Shown: piece by piece, positions 25,201 to 31,434 of the stretch
Layout of the letters: every line of letters starts with the position of its first letter
Numbering within the stretch: position 1 is the first letter of the stretch
Source: NC2004 sp050874905
GTDB taxonomy: Bacteria > Bacillota > Clostridia > Lachnospirales > Lachnospiraceae
Direction: 5' to 3'
Length of the DNA stretch: 64,000 nucleotides
NCBI GenBank assembly: GCA_050874905.1
Contig: JBNMLP010000009.1
Coordinates: 1-64,000, forward strand
The notes under the pieces: generated by a model
What the model saw: only the letters and a program-made list of their open reading frames with translations
Databases searched by the model: none
Told to the model about the DNA's origin: nothing
Program-made: the position numbers and the translations under genes

Positions 25201-26508
25201 TTTCTTTGCGATCGAAATGGCTGCCTTTTTGTATTTATTCGTCAGATTCGTAATATACGCTTTCTCGTACTGTGTCGGATGCTCCACCAGCTTATCCGGC
25301 CAGTTTCCGCTTGCATTTTTCTGCCAGCTGTTCGCTTCCTTCAAGGTGATCTTTACTCCTTTTGCCAGGGATGGATCCAGAAAGATATTTTTATTATTTC
25401 CAACACTGTTCTCTGTCAAAGTATAAGCATTGGATATGTCTTTCATCTGTGCTTTCAGATCCTGTTTGATCAGATCATCTGCTTCTGCTTTGGTCATATT
25501 CTTTCCAAAATGAACACCCTGTTTATATCCATCCTCCTCCAGAGCTTCCTTTGCCACTTTTTTCTGGTCTGCATTCATTGCTGCTAACGTATCGTCAGTG
25601 TAATACGCCATCTCATCGGCTTCCAGGCGGTAAGTCATTCTCCATGCAACGGTCCCTCCATCTGTTGTAAAGCCGCTTACCTCAAACTCTGTGTTATCAT
25701 CTTCATCCGCATTGCTTGTCGTGTCTCCATTGCGGTCAAACACATTGAACGAATACAGATCATCTAGGTTGTCGGCAGACAAAGTAAACTGGATACCGCC
25801 CAGTCCCTTTCCATCCTCGTCCTGCTTATGTACCGTAATACGCTGACGGTAATAAGTATGGTCTGTTGTTGTCTTATATCTTGGCAGTTTCGATGATTCC
25901 GCATCCACAGTAATCAGTTTCTGATAGCCTTTGGTTGCTCCGGTCTTTTCCCACATGGTTGCTTTCGCCTCCCATGTACCGCTCGGCTGAAAGATCTGCT
26001 TATACAGATCTGCCACGGATTTATTTGGAAAATAGCCGGTATTTGCTTTTACCTGCTTGATTACATTTTTAAGATTGGCTTCTGAAGTATTTCCCTCCGA
26101 AACCGCCCATATGAGCGCCTGTCCCAGTACAAAGGCTTTCTTTGCACGATTGCAGTCATTCACATAAAAACGGATGATCTTTGCATAATAACCGTGTTTT
26201 TCTCCACCGGTATTCTGGTTCCATGTATGGGTATCCGTTACCTGATAGCTATTTCCGGTATGACAGGTCTTACCAAGACTGAGGCAGAATGCCGTCTTGC
26301 TTCCGACATTAATCTTCCACCATGTCCCGGATTTCGTTTTGGAACCGACATCCACCGTTCCTAATCTTCCATAAGAAGATACCGTTGTTTTTGCTGTTGT
26401 TGCGGCACTGACATTCACTGTATTCTGCGGCAGCAAGCCACACAGCATAGATAATGCCAGCAATCCCGTAAGCATCTGCTTACATCTTTTCTTCACTTTT
26501 GATTTCAT
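22216..26508 (-). CDS. Thioester/Cna-B surface adhesin fused in frame to the C-terminal half of a VirB4 ATPase
   Basis: One open frame of 1,430 codons joins two unlike proteins. The start at 26508 has GAGG before it. Residues 1-35 are a Sec signal peptide. Next comes a thioester domain with Cys75 in TAFCLSLG and Gln130 in GQALIWAV. Several SpaA/Cna-B repeats follow (for example YYLKEIQAPTGF and YKLKETKTPYGYVYP). At about residue 934 (nt 23700-23715), after FAGTKLQLVK, the sequence changes to QDARKQQRDTEEML. That is the middle of a VirB4/TraE ATPase, with Walker A VFGVPGSGKSYNEKSEM and Walker B WVYVDEMHELWGEE. The adhesin lacks its LPXTG anchor and the ATPase lacks its N-terminal half. A deletion that stayed in frame is the simplest explanation. 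Each half alone is confidently assigned; whether the product works is doubtful. Confidence 0.85.
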   Translation of the reverse strand: MKSKVKKRCKQMLTGLLALSMLCGLLPQNTVNVSAATTAKTTVSSYGRLGTVDVGSKTKSGTWWKINVGSKTAFCLSLGKTCHTGNSYQVTDTHTWNQNTGGEKHGYYAKIIRFYVNDCNRAKKAFVLGQALIWAVSEGNTSEANLKNVIKQVKANTGYFPNKSVADLYKQIFQPSGTWEAKATMWEKTGATKGYQKLITVDAESSKLPRYKTTTDHTYYRQRITVHKQDEDGKGLGGIQFTLSADNLDDLYSFNVFDRNGDTTSNADEDDNTEFEVSGFTTDGGTVAWRMTYRLEADEMAYYTDDTLAAMNADQKKVAKEALEEDGYKQGVHFGKNMTKAEADDLIKQDLKAQMKDISNAYTLTENSVGNNKNIFLDPSLAKGVKITLKEANSWQKNASGNWPDKLVEHPTQYEKAYITNLTNKYKKAAISIAKKSGDSADGSAHGDATLDGAVFQLYADKECTQKATVYDAAGNAKASGVYQTSGGRLTTDYLRSGNTYYLKEIQAPTGFLLSDEVKELKIDASAKTDEFTPVLFEADFSDSPIKGKIAVKKKSYDPTRKKYYPENNTTFQVYLKSKGSYEKCADDERATIKTNADGYAATGDLAYGNYVVHQVDSGDVDAYYVDDFEAQITENGRVYEFEKVNELFKAYFKIIKKDKNTEKTVLKPGTSYQIYQVVDGKEELVTQEYMEDGETKTADTFICDESGEVVTVDSLCSGTYHIYEVAAADGMHINHQYVEVVVNSKADNYESYIDEEGYHHVTITLEYLNEETKGRLNLLKTGEVLKGWDNEKQEFIFEEMKLDGVEFTLYADGDILTQDGQSTDNARDTWFKDGDKVAVLTTGKGVEFTSECGGITGYTMDEDGTIHVSLPLGKYKLKETKTPYGYVYPDTKEWSLEFQWKDGQDEYVLNSTDVTDEKGLLHIKNDFAGTKLQLVKQDARKQQRDTEEMLDRISSFDERLLYVGITIVIKASSREELEEWTEKVRIIGKTHNMDIVPHSHRQLDALNTSLPTGARFVNTMRTITSEELSIFIPFNVQEIHDDLGYCYGFNKVSKNLIIGNRKLLKNGNGMVFGVPGSGKSYNEKSEMGQVLCFSKDDIIVVDPMGEYKGIAAAWGGQYINLTQSAENVFYVNPFHVPDEVPDIDRFVAEKAEFAYAICEQALKPAPLTSRHIAVIDKAVSSMYEEYFRKRKDKRRRKNRPESPTIPVMRNRIMELYDDNEAAKEIVEQLEVFADGTLDIFAREQSISDENRFTVYGFSELGKRMRAMAMLVMIESITAKIKYNQSDGVATWVYVDEMHELWGEEYSLHALEKMWREVRKRGGICTGMSQNLIDAKRNRSTKTMVSNSEFMLLLDQGTMDKEAVEDLFDISSEQLACVNGAEPGTGLIRFGDKIVPFDNTMEKDSSLYQLFNTNFHEMVKDKNVKQTVEK

Positions 26509-26650
26509 GATAAACCTCATTTCTACGCATATTTCTTTTCCCTGCATCCTCTGCGTCAGAATGCAGACTGATTCGCTTATTTGTCCGGACTTTCTTTCTG
26601 CCCTGTCCGGTGGTGGGCGGATGAGAAACTGCATTATTTTTCCTCCAATC

Positions 26651-26694
26651 AAAAAAGCAGGAAATGTATTATCTTTCTTACATACATTTCCTGC
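26651..26694 (-). terminator. Terminator-like hairpin upstream of the adhesin gene
   Basis: A 13-bp perfect stem GCAGGAAATGTAT / ATACATTTCCTGC with a 12-base loop is followed on the minus strand by TTTTTTG. It stands between the CAP-domain gene and the adhesin gene. It either ends the CAP transcript or attenuates the adhesin, whose leader (26509-26650) would start after it. Confidence 0.75.
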
Positions 26695-26756
26695 TTCATA
26701 AACAGTTGCTATATTTTATTTTTTCACTTCCATACAATGCCAAACATTTCTACCAC

Positions 26757-27788
26757 TTAATTATCTATCAGAACAATATCTTTTGGCGTGTCTTTCGTCA
26801 CGGTTATCGTTACTTTTTCTGCTTTATTATATCCATCCGGCGTTGTCTTCTCATAAAACACATAGGTCTTTCCAATTTCCAAGACGATCTGCCTTCCGGA
26901 TTCGCCTACCGTGATCCGTTTACTGGTATTCCATCGGTCATTTTCCTCGTAATATCCAATCGTTGCTCCACCAATATACTGCCCGGTTGATTTATCCTGT
27001 CTTTTCACGGTAAATATCATTTCCGATGCATTTTCCTGTTTTCTCGTCAGATTTTCTGGAGAACCATCATAAAAAACCGCACACCAGATGTCCTTATAGT
27101 GGGCAATCGCACCACAACGATATCCTTTGTTCTTGATGTTTCGATAATGTCCGGGACTGTGTTTCCACGAAAGCATCACTTCTTTGGCACTTGTCTGTCC
27201 ACACGCCATATTTTCTCCTAAAGATATGTTGTTGACTACCAATGTATCGCCAAAAAAGTTCTCCATATCGGTTGGAAGATTTTTATGTCTATCATAACCA
27301 CTATGCTTTAAACGGTACAGGGCAAACCGATATAACTCATCTGACCATGTCAATGCTTTTGCACCTTCCTCTGCCCGGTACCGGTTCTGAATGTCAAATG
27401 CTTCCTTTGCCTGTGACTTATAGCCATCCTGTCCCTTTCCGATCACCTTGATACGATAACGGTACACACGCACTTTTCTGTGTTTTTTATACAGGCTGAC
27501 CGTCATTGTCGTTTTACCGCCTTTTCTTCCTTTCATGACAATGTATTTTCTGCCTTTTGCTTTCGCTTTCAGCACCTTCCTGTTTTTGACACGAACTTTT
27601 ACTTTGGAATATTTCTGCAGTTTCGTCGGTGTGTAGCGAATAGAAGAAGAATCCATGTTTAGATCGATCGTCATTTTTTTATGAATGACTTTCGCCTTTG
27701 CTTCTGCCACATTTTTCTGTGATGCCAATGTCATCAGCACCAACATCATGAACACGCCTGTTTTTACTAATCTTTTCATATCATTCAC
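26757..27788 (-). CDS. Secreted CAP-domain protein with a C-terminal Cna-B-like domain
   Basis: The 343-residue protein has a signal peptide (VFMMLVLMTLASQKNVAEA) and a basic Ig-like beta domain (about 35-115, rich in KVKVRVKNRK patterns). A CAP/SCP domain follows (about 130-245; SLGENMACG, VMLSWKHSPGHYRNI, then WCAVFYDGSP). A C-terminal domain of about 85 residues looks like Cna-B/SpaA (FTVKRQDKSTGQYIGGATIGYYE, then YVFYEKTTPDGYNKAEKVTITV). There is no sortase motif or membrane anchor. CAP proteins occur in surface-acting parts of gut mobile elements. It may act with the adhesin downstream. The biochemical role is unknown. Confidence 0.82.
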   Translation of the reverse strand: MNDMKRLVKTGVFMMLVLMTLASQKNVAEAKAKVIHKKMTIDLNMDSSSIRYTPTKLQKYSKVKVRVKNRKVLKAKAKGRKYIVMKGRKGGKTTMTVSLYKKHRKVRVYRYRIKVIGKGQDGYKSQAKEAFDIQNRYRAEEGAKALTWSDELYRFALYRLKHSGYDRHKNLPTDMENFFGDTLVVNNISLGENMACGQTSAKEVMLSWKHSPGHYRNIKNKGYRCGAIAHYKDIWCAVFYDGSPENLTRKQENASEMIFTVKRQDKSTGQYIGGATIGYYEENDRWNTSKRITVGESGRQIVLEIGKTYVFYEKTTPDGYNKAEKVTITVTKDTPKDIVLIDN

Positions 27789-27862
27789 GCTCCTTGCTGT
27801 ACGCTGGTCATTCCCAGCAATGTTAATTATATCGTATCTGTTAGTTTATTAAAACATTTTTA

Positions 27863-28909
27863 TCACCCGGCACCGCTGTCCTTTTCATGGCTGCCTGCTC
27901 CATAAAAATCATACATGACCTGATTGCTGATATCCAGTTCACCCTGCGACTTCGCCTGATACAGCACCGTAAGCATATAGGCTTTGTGATTATGTACCTT
28001 TGTCACCTGCTTTTGATACTGCTCGATCGCATAATCAATATCCAATCGGTCCAGTTTCAAAAGCCTTGATTTTACAACAGCCGCTGGTTTGTCCTCTCCC
28101 ATAACCCGGATAATCGGCTTCCCGGTGTTTAAAACATCATAAAGTACATCCTTTACCGTATTGAACTGCTTCTCCTTTCCGCGAGGAATATACCTTGCTT
28201 CCATCTCATAGTGCTGCACGATGAACTCCATCGAATAATCTTCTCGGATCACCTCCTGATCCTGATATGGATTAAGATTAGGATTTAATATACCAGTCTT
28301 TATATCAGGATTTATATTATAGTCTTTATTATTGTTACCCCCATTTGCGTTGCTACCGTAAGCGTTATTACCGTTTGCGTTGCTACCGTTACCGTTGCTA
28401 CCGAAAAGGGGGTAACGGTCATCTTTACCGTTAGTACCAAAAGGGGGGTAACGGTCATTTGTCTCTTTTTCTGCAGCCGGATCACTGTTATTTCCAGAAA
28501 AAGCCTGTTCATTCTCTTCTGCACATAAATCTGCCTGCTGTTTCCTTTCTGCCCGTGTCAGATTGTTACTGGAAATTTCTCCATTGCTGTTATGATATAG
28601 TGTATGCGGTCCCAGATCCGGCTCATCGAGCAGCTCATACTCCGCCTGCCACTTACCGTTATCCGGCATAAAGTGGACCTTTAAATATCCAAAATCTTTT
28701 AACTCCTTCCATGCACTGTCAAATGCTTTTTTTCCTTCTTTGGTCAGATTCCGGAAATCTTCTTTTGTCCATTTCTTATCCGGCATCGAGATATATGCCT
28801 GAATCACAAGATATAATCCTTTTGCCTTCAAAGAAATGTGGGTGTCTCTTGTTATCTCATTTTGAACGACTGTAAATCCTTTTTTGCTTCGGAAGAAACC
28901 TTCTGCCAT
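27863..28909 (-). CDS. DUF6017-like / replication-initiator-type winged-helix protein
   Basis: The 348-residue protein starts with a RepA/DnaD-like N-terminal winged helix (FFRSKKGFTVVQNEITRDTHISLKAKGLYLVIQAYISMPDKKWTKEDF). A low-complexity Asn/Gly/Ser linker follows (about 165-200). The C-terminal helical domain (VQHYEMEARYIPRGKEKQFNTVKDVLYDVLN..) resembles the DUF6017 domain of Tn1549-like elements. It probably binds DNA in replication or control of the circular form (inference). It follows ssb with only 8 bases between. The linker is encoded by short tandem repeats, a possible site of length variation. Confidence 0.72.
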   Translation of the reverse strand: MAEGFFRSKKGFTVVQNEITRDTHISLKAKGLYLVIQAYISMPDKKWTKEDFRNLTKEGKKAFDSAWKELKDFGYLKVHFMPDNGKWQAEYELLDEPDLGPHTLYHNSNGEISSNNLTRAERKQQADLCAEENEQAFSGNNSDPAAEKETNDRYPPFGTNGKDDRYPLFGSNGNGSNANGNNAYGSNANGGNNNKDYNINPDIKTGILNPNLNPYQDQEVIREDYSMEFIVQHYEMEARYIPRGKEKQFNTVKDVLYDVLNTGKPIIRVMGEDKPAAVVKSRLLKLDRLDIDYAIEQYQKQVTKVHNHKAYMLTVLYQAKSQGELDISNQVMYDFYGAGSHEKDSGAG

Positions 28910-28917
28910 GTTATCAC

Positions 28918-29328
28918 CTACCTGCCATCGAACGGTTGATCCTCATCTGTGGCAGATGAAAAATCACCGTCTTTATTTGCCGGTTTTTCTGCACTTTTCT
29001 TCTGTGCAAACTCAACCTCTTCTGTGATGATACTAAAGCCATATACCTTGCTGCCCTCTCTGGTCGTGTAGTTATTATTCTGCACCCGCCCAATGACCAG
29101 CACACGGGAACCACTGTGAAAATATCTCTCGACAAATTCTGCCTGCTTGCCAAAGGAAGTGCAATGAAAGAAATCTGCATCCGATTCTCCATCACGCTTT
29201 GACCGGCGGTTTACCGCAAGATCAAATTTCGTGATCGCAACCTCGTTTCCATCCTCTGCCGTCTTTCTCGTTGTTTTTGGATTTCTTGTCATATTTCCCA
29301 GTAAAATAATCTTATTCATTTTGTCCAC
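28918..29328 (-). CDS. ssb: Single-stranded DNA-binding protein, element-borne
   Basis: This 136-residue OB-fold protein starts MNKIILLGNMTRNPKTT after an MDK lead. It carries the SSB core (ITKFDLAVNRRSKRD..DADFFHCTSFGKQAEFVERYFHSGSRVLVIGRVQNNNYTT) and ends in a short acidic tail (DEDQPFDGR) rather than the canonical DDDIPF. It protects single strands during conjugative replication. It overlaps the parB 3' end by 17 bases, in the same leftward operon. Confidence 0.9.
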   Translation of the reverse strand: MDKMNKIILLGNMTRNPKTTRKTAEDGNEVAITKFDLAVNRRSKRDGESDADFFHCTSFGKQAEFVERYFHSGSRVLVIGRVQNNNYTTREGSKVYGFSIITEEVEFAQKKSAEKPANKDGDFSSATDEDQPFDGR

Positions 29329-30214
29329 TTCCTTTCTTTTGTTTCCATGTATCTAACAGTCCGAAAATGATATTCATCATTTCCTCTTCTGTGGTTTCTT
29401 CCTCGAAATACTCTGCCAGTCGTTCATTTTTCAGAGTAATCTCTTTTTTACGGTTCTGTTTCTGTACAGAGGAAAGATAGCGTTCCAGCATCTCTGCATC
29501 CAATTTTCCATCCACACTGAGCTGCTTGATCGTATTTGCCTGTACCGCCGACAGTTTCTTTGGATACCGGCAGAGTGCTTCATAAACCATTCGCTGCTCT
29601 TCAGCCGTCAAAACTGATAAACTGACGCCCTGACCAAGTCCAAGCCGCTTATGATCGACCAATGCCAAAAGATCATCATTCAGCCTGGCAAGCCAGATGT
29701 ATCTTTGGATCGACTTGTAATTCTCACCACTTTCCTCCGACATCATCTGCAGGCTGTTTCCTGCTTTTCCCTGATTCTTCATGGCATCATACTTGATCTT
29801 ATACGCTTTTGCTTTTTCACTCGGCCGGATATTTTCACGCTGAATGTTAGAATCCACCATCACCATACTGGCTTCATCATCGTTCAGTTCCTTTACAAAG
29901 ACCGGCATGGTTTCCAAGCCAAGCACTTCACACACATGCTTTCTTGTATGTCCTGCAATGATCTCGTAACCGCCCTGTTCCCGTTTCCGTACAATTCCCG
30001 GCACCAGCACTCCATGCTCTCTGACACTCTCGATCATCTCTTCCAATTCTTCATCCGAACGGATCTGAAACGGGTGGTTATGAAACTCATGCAGCTCAGA
30101 AAGCGGTATCTCTTTTACATCGCCCGTTTCTGTAGTTTTCTCCACATCCTTGCCTCCAAAGAGGTCATCAAAACTCGTCAATTTTACATTTTTTAAAGCC
30201 TTTGTTCTACTCAT
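29312..30214 (-). CDS. parB: ParB/Spo0J-family partition protein
   Basis: The 300-residue protein has the ParB N-terminal CTPase/nuclease-like domain with PFQIRSDEELEEMIESVREHGVLVPGIVRKRE, GGYEIIAGHTRKHVCEVLG and NIQRENIRPSEKA. A helix-turn-helix follows (KSIQRYIWLARLNDDLLALVD) and then a C-terminal charged region. It would spread on a centromere-like site and work with ParA for stability of the excised element. Its ATG lies inside the last codons of the ancestral parA frame, so the two were translationally coupled. parA itself is interrupted here. Confidence 0.92.
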   Translation of the reverse strand: MSRTKALKNVKLTSFDDLFGGKDVEKTTETGDVKEIPLSELHEFHNHPFQIRSDEELEEMIESVREHGVLVPGIVRKREQGGYEIIAGHTRKHVCEVLGLETMPVFVKELNDDEASMVMVDSNIQRENIRPSEKAKAYKIKYDAMKNQGKAGNSLQMMSEESGENYKSIQRYIWLARLNDDLLALVDHKRLGLGQGVSLSVLTAEEQRMVYEALCRYPKKLSAVQANTIKQLSVDGKLDAEMLERYLSSVQKQNRKKEITLKNERLAEYFEEETTEEEMMNIIFGLLDTWKQKKGSGQNE

Positions 30215-30989
30215 GAGCGATTACCTCCTTCGTCAGTTCTTCATAAGCTTTTGCTACCGGATGCTTTTTATCCAGTGAAAAAATACTTACTCCAGCCGCT
30301 GATGTTTCAGAGGCTTTTACGGAAAACGGAATCTTACTCTCAAAGATAGGAATGGAATCTCCGTAATACTCGTTTATCAGTTCCATAATGTCCTATGCAT
30401 AATTGGTCCTTGCATTCAGCATGGAGATTAATATTCCCTCAAACCGGATTGACGGATTGAGATGCTTCTTCACCCTGCAGATCGTTGTGATTAACTGCTC
30501 CAATCCTTTTACCGGCAAATAGGCTGCCTGTACCGGGATCAACACACTGTCCGCTGCAGTAAGGGAATTTACAGTTACCATTCCAAGACTCGGCATACAG
30601 TCGATAAGAATGTAGTCATAGAACTCCCTCATACTTTCCACATAAGTTTTCAAAACAAACTCTCGGCTCATAGCATTCACAAGCGATACATCCACACCGG
30701 ACAGATTGATGTTACATGGCATAAGGTCAAGTCCCTCTTCGTGTTGAACAATCCCCTCTGTCACATCCACATCCTTATCCATAATGATCTGCTCCATAAT
30801 GTCAGGCAGTGCCACGTCCAGCTCATCCGGATTCATAATGCCAAGACTCTGTGACAGATTTCCCTGTGGATCTGCATCGATCACAAGCACCTTCTTTCCT
30901 TCTCTGACCAAGCCTGCTCCAAGATTCACTGTTGTAGTGGTTTTGGACACGCCACCTTTTTGATTGCATATAGCGATTACTTTACACAT
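30207..30989 (-). pseudogene. parA: ParA ATPase gene with an in-frame amber codon
   Basis: The frame starts with the deviant Walker A motif CNQKGGVSKTTTTVNLG and continues DADPQGNLSQSLGI, DYILIDCMPSLGMVTVNSL and ILISMLNARTNYA. A TAG at 30393-30395 then ends the 198-codon frame. The same reading frame continues without further stops for 61 more codons (DIMELINEYYGDSIPIFESK..PFSVKASE..GVSIFSLDKKHPVAKAYEELTKEV), the normal ParA C-terminus, and stops at 30207 overlapping parB. A single substitution of a sense codon to TAG explains it. The product would lack about 60 residues unless the codon is read through. Confidence 0.85.
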
Positions 30990-31015
30990 AATTCTGACCC
31001 TCCGTATTTTTTTAA

Positions 31016-31177
31016 TTATTTTGTTCTTAGGTTTACATACAAAATGCGGTATTTTTTATTATCCTTATATGGCATAAAGTCGGATGTTGCTTCAATACTG
31101 TAACAATTGCTACGGTTCATTTTTTTCACAAAACTGCGAAGCTCTTTTTTGGTACCCGACAACCTGACTTTAAGCAT
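31016..31177 (-). CDS. DUF3970-like small protein
   Basis: A 53-codon frame starts at an ATG (31177) with a good AAGGTGGTG ribosome site. The peptide begins MLKVRLSGTKKELRSFVKKM and ends YRILYVNLRTK, a pattern I associate with the DUF3970 family of short proteins found with parA in Tn1549-like elements. It is soluble and basic. It is the first gene of the element on this side, 26 bases upstream of parA. Function is unknown. Confidence 0.7.
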   Translation of the reverse strand: MLKVRLSGTKKELRSFVKKMNRSNCYSIEATSDFMPYKDNKKYRILYVNLRTK

Positions 31178-31219
31178 CTTCGTCACCACCTTTCAATAAA
31201 ATTTTTCCATAACACAAAA

Positions 31220-31260
31220 AACCCTTTCCAAAATGATTTATCTCATTCTGGAAAGGGTTT
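31220..31260. terminator. Bidirectional terminator between lysS and the element
   Basis: A stem AACCCTTTCC-(A)AATGA / TCATT-(CT)GGAAAGGGTT with T-runs on both strands (T6 leftward, T5 rightward). It would stop lysS transcription before it enters the element. Confidence 0.8.
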
Positions 31261-31307
31261 TTACCCATTTCTATTGATTCTCTTTTCGCAGGTGCATAAA
31301 TTATTAT

Positions 31308-31375
31308 CGTATACTAAAACGTATCAAAACTTGCAAATTCGTATACCAAAGCGTACCAAAGCTTGTAAATTCGTA
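31308..31375. repeat. Two imperfect 32-bp tandem repeats beside the lysS 3' end
   Basis: Units at 31308-31339 and 31340-31371 both fit CGTATACYAAARCGTAYCAAA-RCTTGYAAATT, followed by a third CGTA. They differ at five positions, all transitions. A related CGTAGCAC / CGTAGCAC doublet follows at about 31373-31390. Repeats of this kind occur as recombinase arm sites near element ends, but no integrase is seen and the role is unproven. Confidence 0.6.
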
Positions 31376-31434
31376 GCACTAATCGTAGCACCCGTTGGTA
31401 TTCATGCTGCTCAAACGCCCTGTTTTCGGCACTT

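Noticed and set aside
26570..26590. Sixth copy of the 21-bp palindrome
   Set aside because: Only TTGTCCGGAC is shared; the second arm and the flanking GTY/AAAC bases are missing.
28310..28460. CRISPR-like array
   Set aside because: The repeats are short, degenerate, have no spacers and are translated as an Asn/Gly linker in an intact gene.
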